NCBI GenBank assembly: GCA_030018635.1
Contig: JASEHU010000007.1
Location: 1-19,036 of the forward strand
DNA length: 19,036 nucleotides
Origin: a bacterium
GTDB taxonomy: Bacteria; UBA9089; CG2-30-40-21; SBAY01
Direction: 5' to 3'
Shown here: one piece after another, positions 1-6,762 of the stretch
Layout of the letters: every line of letters begins with the position of its first letter
Position numbering within the stretch: position 1 is the first letter of the stretch
Made by a program: the position numbers and the translations under genes
Notes under the pieces: generated by a model
Databases searched by the model: none
Told to the model about the DNA's origin: nothing
What the model saw: the letters and a program-made list of their open reading frames with translations, nothing else

Positions 1-309
1 GGAAAGGCAACACCCAAAAGGGAGGTGGAGGCCTATTTTGGCCGTCGTCCAAAAGTAGCCACACCCACTTTGAGGTTGGTAAAAATTTAATTCTTTTAAC
101 TTTTCAATGCCTCCTTGTTGATAATCTCGAAAATAGCTTTGCAGGGTATTGGACGAAACACCAGTTAAACAGCATATTTCCTTATGTTGCAACTTATGGC
201 TCTTTAGCCAGAGAGCTTCCATTTTACGCTGAACTCGGGGATGGGGATAATGATACCGTTCGTAATCCAAAGATTGAATTTCTCCTTTAGTGAATTCGAT
301 ATTAATCAT
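1..309 (-). CDS. IS630-type helix-turn-helix transposase-like protein, 5' part, runs off the window
   Basis: The minus strand starts at ATG 309-307, with an AGGAGGTC ribosome binding site at 313-320, and stays open for 103 codons to the window edge. The N-terminal part (YERYHYPHPRVQRKM near residues 16-30, then a helix-turn-helix around KEICCLTGVSSNTLQSYF at 43-60) resembles the DNA-binding half of IS630-family transposases and stand-alone relatives. After residue 81, at about base 66, the translation (GCGYFWTTAKIG and onward) no longer looks like the expected continuation, so the gene may be broken by another sequence at 1-66. The plus-strand frame across this gene is antisense and is not taken as coding. 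Family recognition is from memory of the motif pattern. Catalytic residues, if present, would lie outside the window. Confidence 0.6.
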   Translation of the reverse strand, partial: MINIEFTKGEIQSLDYERYHYPHPRVQRKMEALWLKSHKLQHKEICCLTGVSSNTLQSYFRDYQQGGIEKLKELNFYQPQSGCGYFWTTAKIGLHLPFGCCLS

Positions 310-417
310 TTTGACCTCCTTGCCTCTTTTTATACTTATCGGCAAGAAAGACAAAAAGGTTTAATCAAAACACTGAAGATATGGTACTACATTTTATCAA
401 AAACAAAATCGCAATTT

Positions 418-1194
418 ATGGCGGTGTTAAGTATAGAACAAAACCAGAGTATCAAGAACTTAATTAGTACTAACAATGTCCTTGTGTATTTACAATTTTG
501 GCTTAATGCAAGAGTTCCTTGTGCACTTTTTCCATGGGGACCACCAGAACATACATATGGAGCCACTTATGGCAGTATTGCAGAAATAGGTGATCAAAGG
601 CCAAATTATACCTTACCACCAATAGATAATAAAGCTAAAGAGAATATTAAAAAATTATTAGAGGATCCCATTACAATAAGCAGAATGAAAAATCCAGTAC
701 TTCTTTTGGGTGCCACTTCAGGATTGCAATTGAGTAAGGAACACAAAATCAAATTTAACCCAGAAGACGAAAATGGTCTAATTGATGAGCAGAAAAACAA
801 AGTCAAGGAAGAGATAATGAGATGTTTTGGACCACATGTTGGTAGTTACCACAATAAAGTTTTCAAGAGGTTTTTGTATGCAACCCAAATTCCTCTCATG
901 ATTTTCATTACTGGAGATAAGATAGATTGCGAAATAGTTGTGGGCAAGTGCCATTTCATTTTGGATAACGAATTTTCATGGGATCAATTCTATGAAAATC
1001 ATCCACTGGCATTTTGTGTAGGGTGTAAGCAAGAGGAGAAAAATAAATATATTGATATGTTTCGCCATTTGAATTTCGAGATTTATGAAGGAGATAATTA
1101 CGCTGTAGTCACGGCATTTATTGCTCGGAATAAAAAATTCATCGAAGAATTCGAAATTACAAAACAGACAGCTGAAAAAGGGGAAAGAGTTTAA
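418..1194 (+). CDS. Unrecognised protein, first gene of the sugar operon
   Basis: The reading frame is open from before 241, but its first part is antisense to the helix-turn-helix gene, so I place the start at the ATG at 418 (about 258 residues). There is no convincing Shine-Dalgarno site there, and the true N-terminus may be further upstream or lost. I recognise no family. Visible features are a Pro/Gly/Trp-rich stretch near the N-terminus (FPWGPPEHTYGATYG), several Cys and His residues including CFGPHVGSYHN and a CVGC pair, and a charged Lys/Glu-rich C-terminus. No signal peptide or clear membrane helix is visible. The stop lies 55 bases before the aldolase gene, whose AGGAGG site is strong. 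Same strand and AT-rich composition suggest co-transcription with the downstream sugar genes, hence a possible role in the same pathway (inference). Confidence 0.55.
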   Translation: MAVLSIEQNQSIKNLISTNNVLVYLQFWLNARVPCALFPWGPPEHTYGATYGSIAEIGDQRPNYTLPPIDNKAKENIKKLLEDPITISRMKNPVLLLGATSGLQLSKEHKIKFNPEDENGLIDEQKNKVKEEIMRCFGPHVGSYHNKVFKRFLYATQIPLMIFITGDKIDCEIVVGKCHFILDNEFSWDQFYENHPLAFCVGCKQEEKNKYIDMFRHLNFEIYEGDNYAVVTAFIARNKKFIEEFEITKQTAEKGERV

Positions 1195-1249
1195 AAGGGA
1201 AAGATAAGATTTGAAAAAAATATAAAACAAAATTAGGAGGTAAAAAAAT

Positions 1250-2173
1250 ATGAGTTTAATTCCAATGAAAGAAATTTTACAAGATGCGTATCTTAAAAAG
1301 TATGCGGTGGGGGCATTCAATACCAATAATATGGAGATTACTCAAGCCATATTTAATGCGGCAAAGGAGGAAAAGTCACCACTTATAATTATGTGTTCTG
1401 ATACTGCTATAAAATATATGGGGATGGACTACCTTATAGCGATGATTAAAGCAGGAGCGAAAGAATCTGGAATACCTGCAGCTCTACATTTAGACCATGG
1501 GAAAAGTATTGATATTGCATTACAATGTATTAAAAGTGGGTTCACCTCAGTTATGATAGATGGTTCTCACCTTGATTTTAAAGGAAATGTTGAAATTACA
1601 AAGGAGGTGATAAAGGCTGCTCGTCCAGCAAGAGTAACAGTAGAGGCAGAACTTGGAAAACTTGGAGGAATTGAAGATAATGTAATAGTTTTAGGAAAAG
1701 ATGCTTGTTTAACTGATCCTCAAGAAGCTGTGAAATTTGTAACAGATACAGATGTAGATGCCTTAGCTGTAGCTGTAGGCACATCTCATGGGGCATATAA
1801 ATTTGAAGGAGATGCTATTTTAGATATCGAACGAATACTAACAATTAGACATGCAGTTAATATTCCTTTGGTTCTCCATGGTGCTTCAGGGGTATCAGAA
1901 GAGGTTATTAATAAAGCAACCATGTATGGAGCACACCTTCCAGGCGCTAAAGGAGTACCAGAAGAAAGTATAAAAAAGGCAATAGAGAACGGGATAACCA
2001 AAATAAATATTGATACTGACATAAGACTATTCTTTACAACTGCTATTAGAGAAATTTTGTTCACTAAACCTGACATATTTGACCCACGCAAGATTTGTGG
2101 ACCAGCCAGAGAAGCAGTAAAAGAAACTGTTAGAGTTAAGATGAAACTTTTTGGTTCATCAGGTAAAGCATAA
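1250..2173 (+). CDS. Class II ketose-bisphosphate aldolase (fructose-bisphosphate / IolJ-like)
   Basis: A 307-residue zinc-dependent class II aldolase, full length for the family. The sequence shows HLDHG at 80-84 (D82 catalytic acid/base, H83 metal ligand), VEAELG around E134, GTSHG with H180, LHGASG with H210, and NIDTD at 253-257 for phosphate/DHAP binding. The family cleaves ketose 1,6-bisphosphates to DHAP plus an aldehyde. Relatives act on fructose-bisphosphate, tagatose-bisphosphate or 2-deoxy-5-keto-gluconate 6-phosphate (IolJ). Residues alone do not decide the substrate. The next gene is an IolB/KduI-type isomerase and the one after is a sugar kinase, which favours a catabolic deoxy-ketogluconate role over glycolysis (inference). 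Translation starts at ATG 1250 behind an AGGAGG site. A second, broken aldolase of about 40% identity in the shared C-terminus lies at 6230-6503. Confidence 0.93.
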   Translation: MSLIPMKEILQDAYLKKYAVGAFNTNNMEITQAIFNAAKEEKSPLIIMCSDTAIKYMGMDYLIAMIKAGAKESGIPAALHLDHGKSIDIALQCIKSGFTSVMIDGSHLDFKGNVEITKEVIKAARPARVTVEAELGKLGGIEDNVIVLGKDACLTDPQEAVKFVTDTDVDALAVAVGTSHGAYKFEGDAILDIERILTIRHAVNIPLVLHGASGVSEEVINKATMYGAHLPGAKGVPEESIKKAIENGITKINIDTDIRLFFTTAIREILFTKPDIFDPRKICGPAREAVKETVRVKMKLFGSSGKA

Positions 2174-2196
2174 AATTAAAGGCATTAAACAAAAAA

Positions 2197-2994
2197 ATGA
2201 ATTTGCTGTATAAATATTCTCAAATCAATGGTTATTTCCCTATAATTGATAAAGATAATGAGAATTTGCATTATCTTCAATTTGGGATTTTAAGTCTGAA
2301 TAAAGGTCAATCTTTTAGGGAAGAGACTAAAAATACTGAAATGGGTATGATTGTTTTGCACGGAAAGTGCACTGTCAAATGTCCGGGACAGTTATGGAAA
2401 TCAGTAGGAAAGAGAAATAATGTTTTTGAAGATAAAGCGTATGGAATCTATATACCGTGTAATTCACAGTATGAAGTAATCAGTGAAGAAGATGTAGAAA
2501 TAGCGATATGTAAATCTCCCTCCGATTTAGAAAGTTTCCCCATATTAATTACTCCTGAAGATATCAAGAGAAGAACAGTGGGAAAAGATAACTGGAGGAG
2601 ATATCTCTATGATATAATTGATATAGGTATTAATGCTAAAAGGTTAATTATTGGAGAGACAATCACTCCTCCATGCAACTGGTCAACTTTTCCACCTCAA
2701 AAACACGATATTAACAATTTACCTTATGAAATAGCGATGGAGGAATTATACTTCTTTAAACTAAATCCAAAGCGTGGATTTGGAATAATGAGGGTTTATT
2801 CAAAAGATAACACATTAAATGAAATATATGCAGTGGAAGATAATGATACAGTGATAATTCCTAAAGGGTATCATGTAGTTGCGGCTACGCCAGGATGTTC
2901 ACTCTATTATCTCTGGGTTTATGCTGGAGAACAACGAATGAAGAAGAAAATGAGTTTTGACCCTGATTATAAAGAGGTTCTTAACTTTGAATGA
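2197..2994 (+). CDS. iolB: 5-deoxy-glucuronate isomerase-like protein (IolB/KduI family)
   Basis: 265 residues, the normal length for IolB. The double-cupin KduI/IolB pattern is visible: VGKDNWRRYLYDII at 128-141, CNWSTFPPQKHD at 160-171, MEELYFF at 181-187, GYHVVAATPG at 224-233 and YYLWVYAGEQR near 237-247. IolB converts 5-deoxy-D-glucuronate to 5-keto-2-deoxy-D-gluconate in inositol breakdown. KduI does a related ketol isomerisation in pectin breakdown. Metal ligands in the family are two His in an HxH motif, a Glu and a late His. Here the HxH is QKH (Q168, H170), while E182/E183 and H226 remain, so one ligand seems substituted. The stop overlaps the kinase start by 4 bases (ATGA), so the two are translationally coupled. 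The start is ATG 2197, 23 bases after the aldolase, with only a weak upstream AAAGG. Confidence 0.82.
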   Translation: MNLLYKYSQINGYFPIIDKDNENLHYLQFGILSLNKGQSFREETKNTEMGMIVLHGKCTVKCPGQLWKSVGKRNNVFEDKAYGIYIPCNSQYEVISEEDVEIAICKSPSDLESFPILITPEDIKRRTVGKDNWRRYLYDIIDIGINAKRLIIGETITPPCNWSTFPPQKHDINNLPYEIAMEELYFFKLNPKRGFGIMRVYSKDNTLNEIYAVEDNDTVIIPKGYHVVAATPGCSLYYLWVYAGEQRMKKKMSFDPDYKEVLNFE

Positions 2995-4433
2995 GGATAA
3001 ATCAAATAAATATTGAAAGAATATGGAATAAGATTTATAGGGAAACTTTGCCCATCAGTTTAGAACAGATTGATAAATTAGGCGATGTTGTCCTGGGATT
3101 TCATTCCACTATAGATGGACTTAAAAAAGTTAAATTTTCAGATATTCAAAGATTAATTAATAACAATCCAGAGTTAAAAGAGAAGATAAAGAGGAAATGG
3201 GGAACTGTTCCTCAAACGATTAATTCAGTGGAAGATATATTTATAGGTCTGTTCACTTCTATGGAGAGAAATCAGGGATTACAATTGATGATTCAAACCG
3301 AGGATATTCATAAATGGATTATAGAAAATTTGGGTTATGATAAACTAAGATTAGGAGGAACTTCGGGTAATATTGCTAATTCTCTTTCACCATTAGGATT
3401 TAAGAAGATTATTGTCTATGCTAATCCATTAAGTCAAGAACTTGCCACTTTGTTTAATAATGATAACAACTTATATACAATAATTAAAGAAGATAAAAAG
3501 TACATATTAAAACATCCTTATGAGTGCTATAAGGGGTTGAAACAAGATACGCTACATTGGGGGTTTGAATATCCGAAAGGACTATGTATATCTTTTAATG
3601 GGATGTCTATAAAGACCTTGCGGAATAATAGATTTATTGCAGCATGGAATCCACCCAATAATAAACTTCAGATAACAGATACCTTTAAGCAAGGTTTATT
3701 TAAAAGAATCAATTCCATAAGTCATATGGTTCTCTCAGGTCTTCATTTGCTGTCTGAGAAATATCCAGATGGTTCAACTTATAGAGATTATCTTTTACCT
3801 TTTTCAGAATATCTAAAAGAAATTAAGCGGAAAAAATCAGATATAAAGATTCATTATGAATTAGCATCTATTTCCAGCCTTAAAATCAGGCAAGGGATAG
3901 TTAAATATATTTTCCCAATCGTAGATAGTATCGGTATGAATGAAGTTGAAATTTCTTCCTTATTAGAGGCTATAGGAGAAAATGAACTTAGTAAAAAGGT
4001 TGCGGATAATAACTCTGCCACTTTCTTTATAGAAGGACTAAATAAGCTGATGAAAAAAACAAATATTAGTAGAATCCACTTGCACAATTTAGGATATTAT
4101 ATTTGTTTAACAAAGGATGAGCATGGAAATCCTCAAGATGTTCGAGATGGATTGATATTCGCCTCAATATTAGCAGCTTATCGAACTAAAGAAGGATTTA
4201 TTAAAAGAGAAGAGTTACAGAAAGGTTTAGCCGTACCAATATCTGATGCTGGATTTAAACAAATGAGATTAACAGGAAATCATCTTTTGACTAATAAGGA
4301 ATTTTACAAAACAGGTATTACTAAATTGGGAGATTATAATTTAATCTTTGTTCCAACCCGTGTTATAGCAAAACCAAAATTAACTGTTGGGTTAGGCGAT
4401 ACAATATCTGCAAGTGCATTTCTTACAGAATAA
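2991..4433 (+). CDS. ADP-dependent sugar kinase (ADP-PFK/GK family, ribokinase fold)
   Basis: 480 residues, typical of ADP-dependent phosphofructokinase/glucokinase proteins, best known from archaea and animals. Visible motifs are GGTSGN at 122-127 (sugar-site loop), IHYELAS at 287-293 with E290, the NxxE signature in SIGMNEVE (N317-E320, magnesium coordination), HLH at 363-365, and TVGLGDTISA at 465-474 carrying the catalytic D470. The family transfers phosphate from ADP, not ATP, to a sugar hydroxyl, and lies in the ribokinase superfamily alongside the PfkB kinases that include IolC. Placed between an IolB-like isomerase (ATGA overlap) and a class II aldolase in one operon, it could phosphorylate 5-keto-2-deoxygluconate (inference). 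Fructose 6-phosphate or glucose are the alternatives known for the family. It is also AT-rich compared with the window's housekeeping genes. Confidence 0.88.
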   Translation: MRINQINIERIWNKIYRETLPISLEQIDKLGDVVLGFHSTIDGLKKVKFSDIQRLINNNPELKEKIKRKWGTVPQTINSVEDIFIGLFTSMERNQGLQLMIQTEDIHKWIIENLGYDKLRLGGTSGNIANSLSPLGFKKIIVYANPLSQELATLFNNDNNLYTIIKEDKKYILKHPYECYKGLKQDTLHWGFEYPKGLCISFNGMSIKTLRNNRFIAAWNPPNNKLQITDTFKQGLFKRINSISHMVLSGLHLLSEKYPDGSTYRDYLLPFSEYLKEIKRKKSDIKIHYELASISSLKIRQGIVKYIFPIVDSIGMNEVEISSLLEAIGENELSKKVADNNSATFFIEGLNKLMKKTNISRIHLHNLGYYICLTKDEHGNPQDVRDGLIFASILAAYRTKEGFIKREELQKGLAVPISDAGFKQMRLTGNHLLTNKEFYKTGITKLGDYNLIFVPTRVIAKPKLTVGLGDTISASAFLTE

Positions 4434-4455
4434 GGAGTTGTAAAGGAGGAGAAAT

Positions 4456-5898
4456 ATGTCAGAACAAAAGTTTCAAATAGAAAATTTTACAGTACATTTT
4501 CTTTATACTTTTATGCTTGATAATCCACAAATTGATGAGGTTAAAGACTCTCTTGATAATAGTCTTCGTGAAAAAGTTAAGATGAAAAAAGTCGAGATAA
4601 TAAAAGGGGTTTCTATAAAGAAAACTGGGAGTGGTTCATTCTTGAATGTTTATAACCCATACCTGAGTATTGAATTCCCTGATCTCCTTGACCAACATAT
4701 AAGATGGGAACAAACTCCATTAGGAGAAATGGTATGGAAAGGAGATTTTAAGAGAAGTATGAGAATATACCCTTCTGGTATAGGGATACTTCGTATTGAA
4801 GTCTCAGTTAAGAACAACAATTTACCAATTGAGAAAATTATCCAAATTTGCAGAATGGATAGATATGATTTTCCTCTTCACTTTGATGACCCATTAGATA
4901 AAGAAACTCTGCATCCACAAACTTTATTAACCTTATTTGAAAATAGTATGAGTTATATTGCACAACAGATGCAAAAGAAAAAATTTAATTGGGTAGACCG
5001 TGATAGATCTTTTGGTAAAAATGATGAATCTCTCCTTGTAGATGATAAAGAGATAAAATTTCAATATCCCTATATATTAACTGCTATTGGAATACAGGAA
5101 GATGAAGAAAAGCCAATTTGTGAAGTAGTCGAAAAATTCAAAACAGAAGTCGCTGGCATCTTTCGAGTCGTATATAGTAAGACTATTAATGAGAAATTCC
5201 TAAAAGAATACCTTTCTCCACTAGTAAATTTGTCAATAGATTCTAAAAGTTTTTTGACTTTATACAATCGTTCTTGTTTATATATGTATAGATGTGCAAA
5301 AGAGACAGAGAGAGAATATTCTTATAGACTATTAGAACCATTAATAGAGACAATAGAACTACTTCGAATGAGATGGCACTCATACATAATTATTAATGCT
5401 ATTCTGGATAATGAAATAAATAAGATGTATGGTTTGATAGAAACGAAGAAAAAGTCAGATAAGTTTCAACAGATATTCTCAGATATTATCAAATGGAAAA
5501 AAATTTTATCAACATCATTAGAAGACCCAATAACCTTTAGACGAGCAGGTGGTACATTAAATGAGTTATATGAGAAAGGTATGGAAGAATTTAGGATTAA
5601 AGAACTTCAGGATATAATTTTAAGCAAAATGACCATACTTGATAGATTATACAATGATATTAGAGAATTTGTGAAAATGAATAGAATACAAAAAGAAAGC
5701 AAAAGAATTCCAAAAATATTTATAGGACTTATAGGATTGATAGGTATAAGTGGATTATTACAACTTACCAAGTGGGGGGAATACATTAAAGAATTGTTAA
5801 ATAACAATCTTTTGTGGGGTATGATTATTTTTTGGACACTCTTCATTATTATAATAGTTCTGAGTCTCTCTTATATTTCACATAAAGAGGAAGAATAA
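4456..5898 (+). CDS. Unknown 480-residue protein with two C-terminal membrane helices
   Basis: It starts at ATG 4456 behind AAGGAGGAG, 22 bases after the kinase stop. I do not recognise a family. The first 370 residues are soluble, rich in charged residues and without a signal peptide. Residues about 270-420 are predominantly helical by composition. Two hydrophobic segments follow near 425-440 (IFIGLIGLIGISGLL) and 453-473 (LWGMIIFWTLFIIIIVLSLSY), then a short charged tail. This large cytoplasmic domain, long helix and terminal helical hairpin recall the layout of CorA-like proteins, but the GMN motif of CorA channels is absent and I saw no sequence match. The next membrane gene starts 1 base after its stop, so the two probably work as a pair. 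Composition is very AT-rich (16 G+C in 5401-5460). Confidence 0.7.
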   Translation: MSEQKFQIENFTVHFLYTFMLDNPQIDEVKDSLDNSLREKVKMKKVEIIKGVSIKKTGSGSFLNVYNPYLSIEFPDLLDQHIRWEQTPLGEMVWKGDFKRSMRIYPSGIGILRIEVSVKNNNLPIEKIIQICRMDRYDFPLHFDDPLDKETLHPQTLLTLFENSMSYIAQQMQKKKFNWVDRDRSFGKNDESLLVDDKEIKFQYPYILTAIGIQEDEEKPICEVVEKFKTEVAGIFRVVYSKTINEKFLKEYLSPLVNLSIDSKSFLTLYNRSCLYMYRCAKETEREYSYRLLEPLIETIELLRMRWHSYIIINAILDNEINKMYGLIETKKKSDKFQQIFSDIIKWKKILSTSLEDPITFRRAGGTLNELYEKGMEEFRIKELQDIILSKMTILDRLYNDIREFVKMNRIQKESKRIPKIFIGLIGLIGISGLLQLTKWGEYIKELLNNNLLWGMIIFWTLFIIIIVLSLSYISHKEEE

Positions 5899-5899
5899 A

Positions 5900-6229
5900 T
5901 TGAATAAAACCTTTCTTGGGATAAAGTTAAAGAGTTTACCTAATATAACAACATTTGGAATTACGACACTAATTATAACATTGTTATGGGGAATAGCAAA
6001 TTTCTTTCTGAAATTAGGTAAATTAAAAATTGTTAAGCAACTATTAGTATTAGGAGTAGCGTGTTTCTTCTTATGGTTAATTAATGAATGTTCCGAAGGA
6101 CTGATATCACCTCCCAGTGCACCAGCAGGGTTTTCTAATCTTATCATAATCTTTGTTCAGAGTACATTTCTTATTTATGCTGTATGGTTATTAATAAAGG
6201 AAAAAAATATCTTAAATAAAGAAGATTAA
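5900..6229 (+). CDS. Small membrane protein, unknown function
   Basis: 109 residues starting at TTG 5900, with GAGGAAGA just upstream inside the end of the previous gene and only one base between stop and start. That tight spacing supports translational coupling and decides the start. Three hydrophobic stretches are visible at about 18-36 (FGITTLIITLLWGIANFFL), 44-61 (VKQLLVLGVACFFLWLI) and 78-99 (FSNLIIIFVQSTFLIYAVWLLI), with a proline-rich loop SPPSAPAG at 70-77 between the second and third. No family is recognised. Its stop lies against the aldolase remnant at 6230, so it is the last gene of the block. It may be a partner subunit of the preceding membrane-anchored protein (inference). Confidence 0.6.
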   Translation: MNKTFLGIKLKSLPNITTFGITTLIITLLWGIANFFLKLGKLKIVKQLLVLGVACFFLWLINECSEGLISPPSAPAGFSNLIIIFVQSTFLIYAVWLLIKEKNILNKED

Positions 6230-6503
6230 AAGATACCTGCTGATAAGGAATGTAGGAGTGCCGGAAGACCAATTACGGCAAGCGGCAAAAAGTGCCGTCT
6301 GCAAGGTTAATATTGACTCTGATGGACGGTTGGTTATTACTGCCCTTGTGCGTAAGATGCTGGCTGAAAATCCGAAGGAGTTTGACCCCCGTAAATATTT
6401 AGGACCGGCTCGCCAGGAATTAATTGAATTGATTAAACGCAAAAATAAAGAGGTGCTCGGCTCTGCCGGACATGGACAGGAAATTCTCAAGGCAATGAGA
6501 TAA
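6230..6503 (+). pseudogene. 3' remnant of a class II fructose-bisphosphate aldolase gene, frameshifted
   Basis: The translation from GTG 6258 (VPEDQLRQAAKSAVCKVNID and on to FDPRKYLGPARQEL and EVLGSAGHG) is the C-terminal 80 residues or so of a class II aldolase, homologous to residues 236-307 of the intact aldolase at 1250 but only about 40% identical. Upstream, homology continues in another frame as KIPADK (6230-6247). A single extra G at 6247-6248 then shifts to NVGVPED, so the remnant is frameshifted and lacks all N-terminal catalytic residues. Its 45% G+C (27 of 60 in 6301-6360) is well above the AT-rich operon ending one base upstream. The abrupt join at 6229/6230 suggests that the operon replaced or interrupted a resident aldolase gene. 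The GTG frame could in principle make a short protein, but I consider it dead. Confidence 0.85.
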
Positions 6504-6518
6504 AAAATGAAGATTACC

Positions 6519-6674
6519 GGGACGGTTCATTTTATCGTTTTTACTATGATTTCTTTTAAAAATTAGAAATTGGAAATTGGAAATTAGGTTTTCATTTTTC
6601 TCCCCAATTTCTAATTTCCAATTTCTAATTTCCAATTTTTAACCGCAATCTTTCAAACTAAAGTGAACCATCCC
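6519..6674. repeat. MITE-like element with 16-base inverted ends
   Basis: GGGACGGTTCATTTTA at 6519-6534 and the reverse complement of 6659-6674 (GGGATGGTTCACTTTA) agree at 14 of 16 positions. They enclose a second, inner hairpin at 6558-6640. The element lies between the convergent ends of the aldolase remnant and rpoD, contains no gene, and is non-autonomous in appearance. GGGACGGTTCA-type ends are, from memory, common in palindromic elements associated with REP-associated (Y1) transposases. No transposase is seen here. Confidence 0.55.
6558..6640. repeat. Hairpin of 7-base repeats (GAAATTG-type) downstream of rpoD
   Basis: The 30-base arms at 6558-6587 and 6611-6640 are complementary at 28 of 30 positions across a 23-base loop. 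Each arm is a tandem array of a 7-base unit (AATTGGA/AATTAGA on the left, AATTTCT/AATTTCC on the right). It lies about 120 bases beyond the rpoD stop and could act as a two-way transcription barrier for rpoD and the opposing operon. No clean GC-stem plus T-tract terminator is present, so that role is only possible. Confidence 0.75.
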
Positions 6675-6762
6675 AGATTACCTACTTTTCGCTATGGAAA
6701 AAAGTTTGGCTCAAATCATGAAATTCTATTTGACTTTGACGAGCCCTGAAGCCCACTCAAGT

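Noticed and set aside
1..90. Plus-strand open frame entering from the left edge and ending at TAA 88-90
   Set aside because: Only 29 codons are visible, with no recognisable motif, and it overlaps the minus-strand helix-turn-helix gene that has a clear start and ribosome binding site.
241..417. Plus-strand extension of the first operon gene back to ATG 241
   Set aside because: The first 70 bases are antisense to the transposase-like gene and there is no Shine-Dalgarno site at 241. The frame is probably open by chance there.
5700..5898. C-terminal hairpin of the 480-residue protein read as a CorA magnesium channel
   Set aside because: The GMN motif required for CorA transport is missing and only the general layout is similar.
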